Origin: an uncultured Clostridia bacterium
Lineage (GTDB): Bacteria > Bacillota > Clostridia > Christensenellales > Borkfalkiaceae
Direction: 5' to 3'
Assembly: GCA_947630705.1 (NCBI GenBank)
Contig: CANRIK010000003.1
Location: 105,653-169,652, forward strand
DNA length: 64,000 nucleotides
Each line of letters starts with the position of its first letter. Positions within the stretch are counted from its first letter, which is position 1. This document shows, in pieces, positions 1 through 7,712 of the stretch. A model generated the notes under the pieces. That model saw only the letters and a list, made by a program, of their open reading frames with translations. It did no database searches and was not told where the DNA came from. The translations under genes were made by a program, and so were the position numbers.

Positions 1-230
1 AGGCCTTCATCTGTGACGACAGGGTATTTTTGGGAAGTTACAACTTCGATTACCGCTCCATGAGAGTAAATTACGAGTGCGGAATTATGCTCGACGGCAT
101 AATATGCGAGGAAGTCGAAGCCGACTTCGAAGATTGTCTGAAACGCTCCGAAACTCTCACGGAGAGCAAAATTTCTCCGGCAAAGAGAATTTCTCGCTTT
201 GTTCTGCGGCTGTTCGCTCCGCTCATATAG
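1..230 (+). CDS. Cardiolipin synthase / phospholipase D family, C-terminal fragment
   Basis: This is the 3' end of a gene entering from the left; the open frame runs from base 3 to a TAG at 228-230. It carries GSYNFDYRS, the segment just after the second HKD motif in bacterial cardiolipin synthases, preceded by a DDRVFL stretch that fits the end of H-x-K-x4-D. The enzyme would join phosphatidylglycerol molecules at the membrane. The catalytic H-K-D residues lie mostly outside the window, so the family call rests on the flanking signature and C-terminal length only. Confidence 0.65.
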   Translation, partial: AFICDDRVFLGSYNFDYRSMRVNYECGIMLDGIICEEVEADFEDCLKRSETLTESKISPAKRISRFVLRLFAPLI

Positions 231-247
231 CTTAACGCGCTCTTTAA

Positions 248-276
248 TTGACAATTAATTCAAAAAATTGTATCAT
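248..276 (+). promoter_or_regulatory. Promoter of the HAD phosphatase gene, predicted leaderless
   Basis: TTGACA (248-253), a 17-base spacer and TATCAT (271-276). Only six bases separate the -10 box from the ATG at 283, so transcription should start at or next to the A of the start codon. No Shine-Dalgarno sequence is present. Confidence 0.6.
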
Positions 277-291
277 ACTTGTATGATACAA
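268..291. repeat. Perfect 11-bp inverted repeat covering the -10 box and start codon
   Basis: TTGTATCATAC and GTATGATACAA face each other across a 2-base spacer. The dyad covers the -10 element and the first codons of the HAD gene. It looks like an operator; similar TTGTATGATACAA-like dyads are bound by some GntR-family repressors, but no regulator is encoded next to it. Confidence 0.55.
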
Positions 292-1071
292 CTTATCGCA
301 AGCGATCTGGACGGCACGCTGCTGCTCCCGGGCGGAAAAATCCCCGACGGAACCTTCGGGCTTATAGAAGAACTTCATAAGAAAGGCATAATCTTTGTTC
401 CGGCGAGCGGTCGGCAACTGCCGAATCTCAAAAAGCTGTTCGCTCCGGTGCTCGATAAAATCGCGATAATCGCGGAAAACGGCGGACTTGCATACTTCGG
501 CGGAGAAGTAGTTTTTTGCGACCCCACTCCTCCCGAAGCCGTGGCCTACGCCATTGACATTATCGAAAAAACGGAAGGTCTGCATCCGCTGCTGTCGTGC
601 GAGGACGCGGCGTTTTTCAGAAGCGGATTTGAGCCATTTTACGAAAAAGTCAAGGCCTCTTACTCGTCATTTTACAGAGTGGAAGATTTTTCCGAAATCA
701 TCAAAAACCGCACTGTTTTGAAGATTTCCGTCTGGGACGAGATAGCGCCGTGCGCTTCGCACGGGGGAAAGATATTGCCTCCACTCATCAAAGGACTGCG
801 CACAATGGTGTCCGGCAGAGACTGGCTGGATGTTTCTGCGCCGCTTACAAACAAGGGCAGAGCGTTGAGGTCTCTGCAAGAGCGGCTGAACATAGGCGAG
901 GACGAATGTATGGGATTCGGCGACCATATGAACGATCTGGAACTGCTTACGGCGTGCAAAACAAGATATGTGACTGCCAACGCTTTTGCCGGTCTGAAAG
1001 AGCATATACCCGATGAGGTGCCTTCCAACGCGGAGGGCGGAGTTATAAAGAAAATAAAGGAGCTTTTATGA
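283..1071 (+). CDS. HAD superfamily Cof-type phosphatase
   Basis: The 262-residue product starts with the HAD motif I DLDGTLL at its N-terminus, where the first Asp is the nucleophile. It ends with GDHMNDLELL, the motif IV Asp pair of the Cof (IIB) subfamily; a cap domain lies between. Such enzymes dephosphorylate sugar phosphates, FMN or similar cytosolic substrates; the substrate here cannot be read. The ATG at 283 is preferred over the upstream TTG at 268 because the protein motif begins just after it. The stop overlaps the next gene's ATG (ATGA), so the two are translationally coupled. Confidence 0.85.
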   Translation: MIQLIASDLDGTLLLPGGKIPDGTFGLIEELHKKGIIFVPASGRQLPNLKKLFAPVLDKIAIIAENGGLAYFGGEVVFCDPTPPEAVAYAIDIIEKTEGLHPLLSCEDAAFFRSGFEPFYEKVKASYSSFYRVEDFSEIIKNRTVLKISVWDEIAPCASHGGKILPPLIKGLRTMVSGRDWLDVSAPLTNKGRALRSLQERLNIGEDECMGFGDHMNDLELLTACKTRYVTANAFAGLKEHIPDEVPSNAEGGVIKKIKELL

Positions 1072-1625
1072 GAGATTCAAAGCCATATGCAAAGAGTGCG
1101 AAGTTATTGATAGCTTCGGATATACACGGTTCCGCAAAGTATTGCAGAGAAATTCTGAACGCCTTTGAACGCGAGGACTGCGATAAACTGCTGCTCTTGG
1201 GCGACATTCTGTATCACGGACCGAGAAATCCTCTTCCCGAGGAATATGCGCCGGCGGAGGTCGCGCGTCTTTTGAGCGCCGTAAAAGAAAAAATAATTTG
1301 CGTGCGCGGCAACTGCGACAGCGAAGTGGATCAGATGGTTTTGCCCTTTCCCATGCTTTCGGATTATGCGGCAATCTATGCGGACGGGAAAACGATTTAT
1401 CTCTCTCACGGTCATAAGGAGACTCCGCCCTTGACGTCTGACGACGTGTATATCACGGGTCACACTCACGTGCCGCTCTGCTCTCGCGAAGAGGGATTTC
1501 TACACCTTAATCCGGGCTCTGTTTCCCTACCCAAAGACGAAAAGCAGACGAGGGGATACATACTGTACGAAAACGGAAAGTTTACATTCAAGAACTTAAA
1601 TGGCGAAATTTACGTCGAAGCGTAA
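1068..1625 (+). CDS. yfcE: YfcE/MJ0936-type metallophosphoesterase
   Basis: A 185-residue calcineurin-like phosphodiesterase. The metal-binding motifs appear in order: ASDIHG, GDILYHGPRNP, VRGNCD, SHGH and GHTHVP. The HGPRNP segment is typical of the YfcE subfamily. The family hydrolyses phosphodiesters in the cytosol; its physiological substrate is unsettled. The gene shares a 4-bp ATGA overlap with the HAD phosphatase, and the pair probably acts on related phosphorylated metabolites. A strong hairpin follows directly. Confidence 0.85.
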   Translation: MRDSKPYAKSAKLLIASDIHGSAKYCREILNAFEREDCDKLLLLGDILYHGPRNPLPEEYAPAEVARLLSAVKEKIICVRGNCDSEVDQMVLPFPMLSDYAAIYADGKTIYLSHGHKETPPLTSDDVYITGHTHVPLCSREEGFLHLNPGSVSLPKDEKQTRGYILYENGKFTFKNLNGEIYVEA

Positions 1626-1635
1626 CATTTTTCAA

Positions 1636-1674
1636 AATTAAAGCGCCGCGCATACAATGCGCGGCGCTTTAATT
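1636..1674. terminator. Bidirectional intrinsic terminator
   Basis: A perfect stem runs from the A/T-rich flanks through AAAGCGCCGCGCAT and its complement around an ACA loop. A-rich and T-rich flanks on both sides let it end the yfcE transcript on plus and the small membrane protein transcript on minus. Confidence 0.85.
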
Positions 1675-1680
1675 TTAAAC

Positions 1681-1914
1681 TTACGCCTTGGCAAAAATGA
1701 GATGCTTGAAGAGCAGGCACCAAACCAAGTCTACCCAACCGAAAACCAAACCGAAGAAAGTAACGAGAATAGCTACTACTATGGTTATAAGGCTCTTGGT
1801 TTTAAGGGCTGCCGACCATCTTACGAGAATTTCCGTTACCCAGTTGACAACGGGGATCAACAGAAGGAGTATCTGAATGAGACGGCTTTGTTTATTAAAC
1901 CAGGTTGCAAACAT
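1681..1914 (-). CDS. Small membrane protein, paralogue A
   Basis: A 77-residue protein with two or three hydrophobic segments (about 12-30, 41-58 and 60-70) and little else. Its last third (FGWVDLVWCLLFKH) matches the end of the neighbouring paralogue (MWIVDLVCVLMYGH). It has its own promoter and the Shine-Dalgarno AAGGAG. It is unlike any family I can name with confidence. The hydrophobic layout faintly resembles small stress-induced membrane proteins such as YqaE/Pmp3, but I see no diagnostic motif. Confidence 0.65.
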   Translation of the reverse strand: MFATWFNKQSRLIQILLLLIPVVNWVTEILVRWSAALKTKSLITIVVAILVTFFGLVFGWVDLVWCLLFKHLIFAKA

Positions 1915-1945
1915 TTTATGTATCTCCTTTTAATTTATTAATATT

Positions 1946-1973
1946 ATTATATCACTTATTGAATATATGTCAA
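1946..1973 (-). promoter_or_regulatory. Promoter of small membrane protein A
   Basis: TTGACA (1968-1973) and TATAAT (1946-1951) with a 16-base spacer that reads TATATTC at its start and GTGA at its end. The promoter of the paralogue at 2335-2362 has the same boxes, the same 16-base spacing and similar spacer ends. Confidence 0.8.
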
Positions 1974-2021
1974 TTAATTGAGACAAAATTCGTCACAAAT
2001 TTAATTCCCGAAAAAAAATAA

Positions 2022-2047
2022 TTCTCCGCACTGAACCGTGCGGAGAA
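2022..2047 (-). terminator. Intrinsic terminator of small membrane protein B
   Basis: Stem TTCTCCGCAC/GTGCGGAGAA with a 6-base loop. On the minus strand it is followed by a run of T (complement of the A-run at 2011-2018). Confidence 0.85.
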
Positions 2048-2061
2048 AATATTTCTTGATT

Positions 2062-2301
2062 TTAGCCCAAAAGAAAAGCATGACCGTACATCAATACGCA
2101 TACGAGGTCAACAATCCACATGAAGAATGCACCGGGTATTACCGTAAGAATTGCCAGAACAAGGTAAAGGGCGTCAATGGGGCTCTTTGTAGCCTGATTG
2201 ATGATTCTGCAAACTCCGTAGAAAATTTCTACCATGGGTATGCAGAGAAGAAGTTTAACAATGAGAGGCAACTCATTTACTTTTTTGATTAAATCCTGCA
2301 T
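2062..2301 (-). CDS. Small membrane protein, paralogue B
   Basis: A 79-residue protein with hydrophobic segments near 12-32 and 43-74 and a conserved DLV motif near the C-terminus, shared with the gene at 1681-1914. A clear AAGGAG lies upstream of the ATG. It has its own consensus promoter and its own terminator, so each copy is a separate transcription unit. Its function is unknown; a role at the membrane is the only supported statement. Confidence 0.65.
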   Translation of the reverse strand: MQDLIKKVNELPLIVKLLLCIPMVEIFYGVCRIINQATKSPIDALYLVLAILTVIPGAFFMWIVDLVCVLMYGHAFLLG

Positions 2302-2334
2302 ATATGTATCTCCTTATTTTTATTTTCAGATAAT

Positions 2335-2362
2335 ATTATATCATTTACAAAAAATATGTCAA
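2335..2362 (-). promoter_or_regulatory. Promoter of small membrane protein B
   Basis: TTGACA (2357-2362), 16-base spacer and TATAAT (2335-2340). Upstream at 2386-2401 lies an inverted repeat ATGTAAA-AA-TTTACAT that could be an operator. Confidence 0.8.
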
Positions 2363-2455
2363 GAAAATAGGAAATATTTATTTAAATGTAAAAATTTACA
2401 TATTTTATCCCGACGTTTATATTATATTGTTCTGCGCCTCTAATAATGACGGGAA

Positions 2456-2487
2456 AAACAAAAACCGGACGGCCAAGCGTCCGGTTT
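2456..2487 (-). terminator. Terminator of the S10-spc-alpha operon
   Basis: Stem AACCGGAC/GTCCGGTT with an 8-base loop. On the minus strand it is followed by TTTGTTTTT, just past the rplQ stop. It ends the long ribosomal transcript. Confidence 0.85.
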
Positions 2488-2500
2488 GATTCTTATAGGT

Positions 2501-3007
2501 TTATACCAATTCGATTATGGCTTCTTCGGCCGCGTCGCCTCTGCGCGCGCCGAGCAGATAGATACGGGTGTATCCGCCGCCCTGTCCGAGTTCTTCCTTC
2601 CTCTGCGCGTACTTGGGCGCAATTTCATTGAAGAGCTTTTCCATGAGGGGATGCTGAATATCGGCGGTACGCTCCTTAAAATCCTTCTTCTTCTCGTTGA
2701 AAGGCTTGACCTCTTGAAGGTCGCGGAGCTTACCCATAAGCGCGCGGCGGACGGCAAGTTTCTTGGGGCTGTCCTTTACGTTCTTTACGGTTATCTCCTT
2801 GCCCTTTTTATCGGTAGACTTTACGTCGAACTCGATATTGTCGTCGTAAACGCTGATTGCCTTTGTGATTATCTTTTCAACGTACGGTTGAAGCTCTTTG
2901 GCCTTTGCCGCCGTGGTGGTTATTTTTCCGTACCAGAGAAGGTCGGACGCTTGATTTCTCAAAAGCGCTTTCCTCTCGCTTGCCGTTCTTCCCAATTTAC
3001 CGGGCAT
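2501..3007 (-). CDS. rplQ: Large subunit ribosomal protein bL17
   Basis: bL17 sits near the peptide exit tunnel rim of the 50S subunit. The N-terminus (KLGRTASERKALLRN) and the following LLWYGKITTT segment are standard. At 168 residues it is much longer than the usual 115-120. The extra material lies in the middle (about 50-130, rich in K, D and E) before the conserved C-terminal GGGYTRIYLLGARRGD block. It is the last gene of the operon, 3 bp after rpoA. Confidence 0.95.
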   Translation of the reverse strand: MPGKLGRTASERKALLRNQASDLLWYGKITTTAAKAKELQPYVEKIITKAISVYDDNIEFDVKSTDKKGKEITVKNVKDSPKKLAVRRALMGKLRDLQEVKPFNEKKKDFKERTADIQHPLMEKLFNEIAPKYAQRKEELGQGGGYTRIYLLGARRGDAAEEAIIELV

Positions 3008-3010
3008 AAT

Positions 3011-3964
3011 TTAGTCCTCCTTGTTTGAAAGTGAAAGTCCGTAAGAAGCAAGTTTGTTTATTACTTCGTCGAGAGATTTTCTGCCCAGATTTCTTACTTT
3101 GAGCATCTCGTCTTCCGACTTCCTCGTGAGATCTTCCACCGTGTGTATGTTTGCGCGCTTTAAGCAGTTGTAGGAACGAACCGAAAGGTCCATGTCCTCG
3201 ATTGCCATAGCGAGTATCTTTGCCTGCTTGTCGTCCTCGTTTTTGACGAGTATGTCCATATTCCTTATGGATTCGGACAAATCGACGAAGAGCGAAATAT
3301 GGTCCTGCATTATCTTTGCGGCAAGGGAGACTATTTCCTTGGCACTGAATGCGCCGTTTGTCCACACTTCGAGCGTGAGCTTATCGTAGTCGGTATTCTG
3401 ACCTACGCGCGTGTTTTCTACGGAATAGTTGACCTTTTTTACAGGGGTGTAGATGGAGTCTATGGGAATATAATCCAAAAGCTCCGTCTTTGTATGGTCA
3501 GCACCCTTGTATCCGCGGCCGCGGCCTATGGTTATTTCCATATCTATTTTGCCGCCGGCGTCTACCGTGCATATGTGCTGGTCGCCGTTGATTATTTCTA
3601 TCTCGGCGTCCTCGGCTATGTCGCTTGCCTTGACTTCACAGGGTCCTTCCTTATAGAGATGGACGACTTTTACGTAATCCTTATCGGTTACGGACGTCTT
3701 TATTGCGAGCGTCTTTAAATTGAGTATTATTTCCGTTACGTCCTCTTTTACTCCGGCAACCGCGGAAAACTCATGCTTTACGCTGCCGTCCATAAAGCGG
3801 ATACCCTGCGCCGCCGCGCCGGGAAGCGCTGATAAAAGTATGCGCCTCAGGCAGTTGCCTATTGTAAGACCGAAGCCCTTTTCGAGAGGTTCTACGACTA
3901 CCTTTGCATAAGACTGGTCTTCGCTCTCTTCTACCTCGATTTTGGGCATATCCATTTCGATCAT
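3011..3964 (-). CDS. rpoA: RNA polymerase alpha subunit
   Basis: A 317-residue alpha subunit, normal length. The N-terminal dimerisation domain has [19 protein letters not shown]. The C-terminal domain (about 245-310) has the helix-hairpin-helix segment [12 protein letters not shown], which contacts UP elements and activators. It assembles the polymerase core by binding beta and beta'. It sits in its classic place between rpsD and rplQ; rpoB and rpoC are not in this window. Confidence 0.97.
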   Translation of the reverse strand: MIEMDMPKIEVEESEDQSYAKVVVEPLEKGFGLTIGNCLRRILLSALPGAAAQGIRFMDGSVKHEFSAVAGVKEDVTEIILNLKTLAIKTSVTDKDYVKVVHLYKEGPCEVKASDIAEDAEIEIINGDQHICTVDAGGKIDMEITIGRGRGYKGADHTKTELLDYIPIDSIYTPVKKVNYSVENTRVGQNTDYDKLTLEVWTNGAFSAKEIVSLAAKIMQDHISLFVDLSESIRNMDILVKNEDDKQAKILAMAIEDMDLSVRSYNCLKRANIHTVEDLTRKSEDEMLKVRNLGRKSLDEVINKLASYGLSLSNKED

Positions 3965-3991
3965 AAAACTTCCTCCTCTAACGATTTAATA

Positions 3992-4615
3992 TTACTTGGA
4001 GTACAGCTCGACAATCATATGCTCTGCAATCTGACTGTCAATATCGTCCCTTGCGGGCAGCGATAATATTTTGCCCTCTAACTTTGTGGGGTCGAACTCA
4101 ACCCATTTGGGCATATTCGCCGCCTTCATCGACTTTATATCTTCAAAGTATTTGTTGGAAGTCTTGCTTTCCTTTACGGTGATTACGTCGCCGACCTTTA
4201 CGATATAGGAGGGTATGTTTACTTTTTTGCCGTTTACAAGGAAATGTCCGTGGCTTACGAGCTGACGGCTCTGCGCTCTGCTTGCGCCGACGCCCATACG
4301 GAATATTACGTTGTCGAGCCTGCGTTCGAGAAGGGAGAGCATATTTTCACCCGTTATTCCCTTCATGCGGTCCGCCTGCTCATAATAGGAACGGAACTGT
4401 CCTTCCTGTACGCCGTATATTCTCTTGACTTTCTGCTTTTCGCGGAGCTGCTGTCCGTATTCGGAGACCTTCTTTCTCGCCGCACCGTGCTGGCCGGGAG
4501 CCATGGGTCTCTTTTCAAACGGACACTTGCCCGTATAGCACTTATCGCCCTTTAAAAAGAGCTTTCCGCCCTCTCTTCTGCAAAGGCGGCATTTAGCCTC
4601 TCTGTAAGTTGCCAT
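3992..4615 (-). CDS. rpsD: Small subunit ribosomal protein uS4, zinc-binding form
   Basis: A 207-residue primary 16S rRNA binder and 30S assembly starter. The N-terminal CRLC plus KCYTGKC gives four cysteines, so this is the zinc-containing C+ form. The S4 RNA-binding domain lies near 97-160 ([19 protein letters not shown]). It lies 14 bp after rpsK and 27 bp before rpoA. In many bacteria S4 represses its own operon; no obvious S4 target was recognised here. Confidence 0.97.
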   Translation of the reverse strand: MATYREAKCRLCRREGGKLFLKGDKCYTGKCPFEKRPMAPGQHGAARKKVSEYGQQLREKQKVKRIYGVQEGQFRSYYEQADRMKGITGENMLSLLERRLDNVIFRMGVGASRAQSRQLVSHGHFLVNGKKVNIPSYIVKVGDVITVKESKTSNKYFEDIKSMKAANMPKWVEFDPTKLEGKILSLPARDDIDSQIAEHMIVELYSK

Positions 4616-4629
4616 TTTCTGTTACCTCC

Positions 4630-5028
4630 TTATACTCTGCGACGCTTGGGCGGTCTGCAACCGTTATGTGCTATGGGCGAAACGTCGGAAATAAGAGTTA
4701 TTTCCACTTCGCACGCGCCGATTGCCCTGATTGCCGACTCTCTGCCGGCGCCGGGGCCCTTTACGTACACTTCTACCGAACGGAGACCGTGCTCCTTTGC
4801 GGCTTTTACGGCCGTCTCCGTTGCCATCTGCGCCGCAAAAGGCGTGCCCTTACGGGAGCCCTTGAAGCCCAGACTGCCGGCGGATGACCAGCTTATTGCG
4901 TTGCCTTGAAGGTCGGTTACCGTAACTAATGTGTTGTTGAAAGAGGACTGAATGTGCACCTGACCCCTGTCAACTTTTTTAAGCTCTCTGCGCTTTCTGG
5001 TTGTGGTTTGCTTTTTTTGCTGTGCCAT
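4630..5028 (-). CDS. rpsK: Small subunit ribosomal protein uS11
   Basis: A 132-residue 30S platform protein near the mRNA exit. The core motifs [31 protein letters not shown] and the C-terminal [10 protein letters not shown] tail are intact. Spacing to rpsM and rpsD is 14 bp on each side, which fits one transcript. Confidence 0.97.
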   Translation of the reverse strand: MAQQKKQTTTRKRRELKKVDRGQVHIQSSFNNTLVTVTDLQGNAISWSSAGSLGFKGSRKGTPFAAQMATETAVKAAKEHGLRSVEVYVKGPGAGRESAIRAIGACEVEITLISDVSPIAHNGCRPPKRRRV

Positions 5029-5042
5029 TTATTTCGTCCTCC

Positions 5043-5417
5043 TTACTTCGCGCCCTTCTTCTTTGCGACCGTACGACGGGGACCCTTACGGGTTCTTGCG
5101 TTGGTCTTGGTGGACTGACCGCGCACGGGCAGACCCTTTCTGTGTCTGACGCCGCGATAGCAGCCTATTTCCATAAGTCTTTTGATATTGAGTGAAACTT
5201 CGGTGCGAAGTTCGCCTTCGACCCTCACGTTGTGGTCGATATACTCTCTGAGTTTGGAAACGGTGGTCTCGTCAAGATCCTTGACGCGCGTATCGGGATC
5301 CACTCCCGTTGCGGCAAGAATTTTCTGGCTGGTTTTGAGACCTATACCGTAGATGTAAGTAAGTCCTATTTCGACTCTCTTTTCTCTGGGTAAATCTACA
5401 CCGGCAATACGTGCCAT
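5043..5417 (-). CDS. rpsM: Small subunit ribosomal protein uS13
   Basis: A 124-residue 30S head protein that contacts P-site tRNA and bridges to the 50[19 protein letters not shown] at the start, [14 protein letters not shown] in the middle and the basic KKKGAK tail are typical. The start is preceded by AAGGAG. A 227-bp non-coding stretch separates it from rpmJ, unusual inside this operon. Confidence 0.97.
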   Translation of the reverse strand: MARIAGVDLPREKRVEIGLTYIYGIGLKTSQKILAATGVDPDTRVKDLDETTVSKLREYIDHNVRVEGELRTEVSLNIKRLMEIGCYRGVRHRKGLPVRGQSTKTNARTRKGPRRTVAKKKGAK

Positions 5418-5644
5418 AGTAATTACTTTCTCCTTAAAATTTTTAAATTATGGTATATATGAACCGCAGAACGCGCCGACCGCGATAAAAAAGGAATGTA
5501 CGGTTGCGCCGTTTGCGAAATTGTTTTTTATTTTAACGCAGAAACGCACGGCAATAGGAAACTCCGCCGCCAGACAAACGCGTATATGAATTTATACGGG
5601 TCGGCTCGGAATTTTCCGCATCGAACGCGCGCTTGCGTTTATTA
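5418..5644 (-). other. Intercistronic region rpmJ-rpsM, possible structured leader
   Basis: 227 bp without a coding sequence inside an otherwise tight operon. On the minus strand it can form small hairpins, such as CGGAA-AA-TTCCG and CGTATA-N6-TATACG, and ends with AAGGAG before rpsM. I see no convincing promoter or T-run terminator. It sits where the alpha operon leader lies in other bacteria, so a ribosomal-protein binding site is possible but not demonstrated. Confidence 0.35.
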
Positions 5645-5761
5645 TCAGCCCTGACGCTGCTTATGGGATTTGTTCTTCGAGCAAATAATCATAACTTTGC
5701 CGTTACGCTTGATTACTTTGCATTTGTCGCACATGGGTTTTACGGAAGGTCTTACTTTCAT
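5645..5761 (-). CDS. rpmJ: Large subunit ribosomal protein bL36
   Basis: A 38-residue product translated from the minus strand that begins [15 protein letters not shown] and ends SHKQRQG. Zinc ligands C11, C14, C27 and H33 are present, so this is the zinc form. It is one residue longer than the common 37, with the extra residue between the last Cys and His. A Shine-Dalgarno AAAGGAG precedes the ATG. It lies between infA and rpsM as in most Bacillota. Confidence 0.95.
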   Translation of the reverse strand: MKVRPSVKPMCDKCKVIKRNGKVMIICSKNKSHKQRQG

Positions 5762-5781
5762 GATTTTTCTCCTTTTCGCGC

Positions 5782-6003
5782 TCAATTTTTACTGCGCCAA
5801 GTTATTCTGCCTTTTGTCAAATCGTAAGGGCTCATTTCAAGTTTTACGTTGTCGCCCTCGATTATCCTTATATAGTTCAATCTCAATTTACCGGAGATAT
5901 AAGCTGTTATCACGTGCCCGTTGGAAAGTTTTACTTTGAAATTTGCATTGGGCAGGCACTCTATAACTTTGCCCTCGGTTTCGATTACGTCGTCTTTAGA
6001 CAT
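5782..6003 (-). CDS. infA: Translation initiation factor IF-1
   Basis: A 73-residue single OB-fold protein that blocks the A site during initiation with IF-2 and IF-3. It starts [13 protein letters not shown] and ends GRITWRSKN, both typical. Its first eight bases overlap the end of the KOW-domain gene, implying coupled translation. Confidence 0.97.
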   Translation of the reverse strand: MSKDDVIETEGKVIECLPNANFKVKLSNGHVITAYISGKLRLNYIRIIEGDNVKLEMSPYDLTKGRITWRSKN

Positions 6004-6301
6004 TTGTCGTCTCCTCGCTTTCTGTTTGGGGGGTATTATAGATTTTCAATGCGGAATATATTTCCGTATCGAAAACTTGTCTGCCTTCGAGGAGTTTTTC
6101 GGCTATCGCCTCGGCTCTGTCGGGCAAAAGTATCAAGTGCTTTATATTCTTTTTTTTGGGCGTCGCGAGCCTTTTGAAGTTTCCGTCTACGAGCATAACC
6201 GTGCCGTCGGCGTTGACCGCCTTTATGAGATAATATCTGTCTTTATCTCTACCCTGTCGGCTCTTGCAAACACCGCCCACTTGCGGCTCTTTTACCTTCA
6301 T
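5996..6301 (-). CDS. KOW-domain RNA-binding protein (L14e/L27e-like)
   Basis: A 101-residue protein with a KOW-like SH3 barrel. [20 protein letters not shown] resembles the start of archaeal and eukaryotic L14e/L27e proteins, and [19 protein letters not shown] continues the fold. Clostridia commonly carry this gene between map and infA. Its role is not established; binding ribosomal RNA is the family expectation. It overlaps infA by 8 bp. Confidence 0.8.
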   Translation of the reverse strand: MKVKEPQVGGVCKSRQGRDKDRYYLIKAVNADGTVMLVDGNFKRLATPKKKNIKHLILLPDRAEAIAEKLLEGRQVFDTEIYSALKIYNTPQTESEETTNV

Positions 6302-6309
6302 ATCGCTCC

Positions 6310-7056
6310 TTAAAGAGTTAATATCTCTACGCCGTCCTCTTTGATAAGCACCGTATTCTCATAGTGCGCCGCCGGCTTGCCGTCGGCAGTGGTCACCGTC
6401 CAACCGTCGCGCTTATCGAAATTGACTTTGTATGTTCCCATATTTATCATCGGCTCAATACATATGGTCATGCCGGCTTTTAGCCGTATCCCCGTGCCCT
6501 TCTTACCGTAATTGGGAACGGAAGGATCTTCATGCATATCTCTGCCGATGCCGTGCCCTACAAGGGCGCGGACTACTCCGTAACCGTGGCTCTCCGCATG
6601 GGTCTGCACGGCATAACCTATGTCGTACAGCGGCACTCCGGCCTGCAAGCCCTCTATGGCTTTGAAAAAGCACTCTTCGGTAACTTTTACGAGTTCTCTC
6701 TTCTCTTCGGACACGTTGCCGATCAAAAAGGTTCTCGCCGCGTCGCCGTTGAAGCCGTCTTTTTCGGCGGTTATGTCTACGGAGACTATATCGCCGTCGA
6801 GAATTACCCTGTCAGACGGGATACCGTGCACGACTACTTCGTTTACGGAAACGCAGGAGCTTGCCGGAAATCCGCCGTAACCGAGACTTGACGGCGTGGC
6901 GCCGCAAGAGGTTATATATCTGTAAACAAGTTCGTCCACCTGCTTGGTGGTCATTCCGGCGTGAATGTTTCTGCCTACGAATTCAAGCGTCTCTTTTACA
7001 ATTCTGCAACTTTCGCGCATGAGTTCGATTTCATGTTCTGTTTTAATGTGTATCAT
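6310..7056 (-). CDS. map: Methionine aminopeptidase, type I
   Basis: A 248-residue cytosolic metalloenzyme that removes the initiator Met. The two metal-binding Asp are visible in VSVDITAEKDGFNGDAARTF, and the His and Glu ligands in VGHGIGRDMHEDPSVPNYG, CIEPM and ENTVLI. Length and the absence of an N-terminal zinc extension fit type Ia. The ATG overlaps the end of adk by 4 bp. Confidence 0.96.
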   Translation of the reverse strand: MIHIKTEHEIELMRESCRIVKETLEFVGRNIHAGMTTKQVDELVYRYITSCGATPSSLGYGGFPASSCVSVNEVVVHGIPSDRVILDGDIVSVDITAEKDGFNGDAARTFLIGNVSEEKRELVKVTEECFFKAIEGLQAGVPLYDIGYAVQTHAESHGYGVVRALVGHGIGRDMHEDPSVPNYGKKGTGIRLKAGMTICIEPMINMGTYKVNFDKRDGWTVTTADGKPAAHYENTVLIKEDGVEILTL

Positions 7057-7682
7057 ATCAACTTGTCGAGACGGCCGCAGATCCGGTCGAAAACTTCTTC
7101 GGGAGAGCCCTTGCCGCCGTCAACGGCGACTAACTTGCCCTGCGCCTTGTAATAGTCTATAAGGGGCGCCGTCTGTTTCGCATATGTTTCGAGCCTTGCC
7201 GCAACCGTTTCGGGGTTGTCGTCCGCTCGACGATACAGCTCTTTGCCGCATTTCTTGCAGGTCGTGGCGCCGTTCAACGTGGAAATATGATAGCTCTCTC
7301 CGCACGAACATACTCTTCTTCCGCAGATTCTGTCCATAAGAAGCGAGGGGTCAACGTCGATATTTAAGCAGATATCGACGTCGGCAAACTTATCGAGCTG
7401 TTCCGCCTGATAGATATTCCTCGGGAAGCCGTCGAGCATGTAACCGCTCTTCGCGTCATCCCAGCCCAATCTGTCTTTAACTATATCGCATGTGACGGAA
7501 TCGGGTACGAGCTGTCCCTTGTCGATATAAGACTTGGCGAGTTTACCTATTTCTGTGCCGCCCTTGATGTTTGCGCGGAATATGTCGCCCGTGGAAATGT
7601 GCAGAAGGTGATACTTATCTGCGAGCATGCTCGCCTGCGTTCCCTTGCCCGCCCCGGGCGCGCCGAGAAGAATTATGTTCAT
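7053..7682 (-). CDS. adk: Adenylate kinase, zinc-lid form
   Basis: A 209-residue enzyme that interconverts ATP plus AMP with two ADP. P-loop GAPGAGKGTQ is at the N-terminus, and DGFPRN is the AMP-site motif. The LID domain carries CSCGESYH and CKKCG, four cysteines for structural zinc. The ATG at 7682 is chosen because MNIILLGAPG is the standard N-terminus; the TTG at 7694 would add four residues. It follows secY as in most Gram-positives. Confidence 0.97.
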   Translation of the reverse strand: MNIILLGAPGAGKGTQASMLADKYHLLHISTGDIFRANIKGGTEIGKLAKSYIDKGQLVPDSVTCDIVKDRLGWDDAKSGYMLDGFPRNIYQAEQLDKFADVDICLNIDVDPSLLMDRICGRRVCSCGESYHISTLNGATTCKKCGKELYRRADDNPETVAARLETYAKQTAPLIDYYKAQGKLVAVDGGKGSPEEVFDRICGRLDKLI

Positions 7683-7712
7683 GTTTTCCCCCAATCAAAG
7701 TCCCTTATTTAC

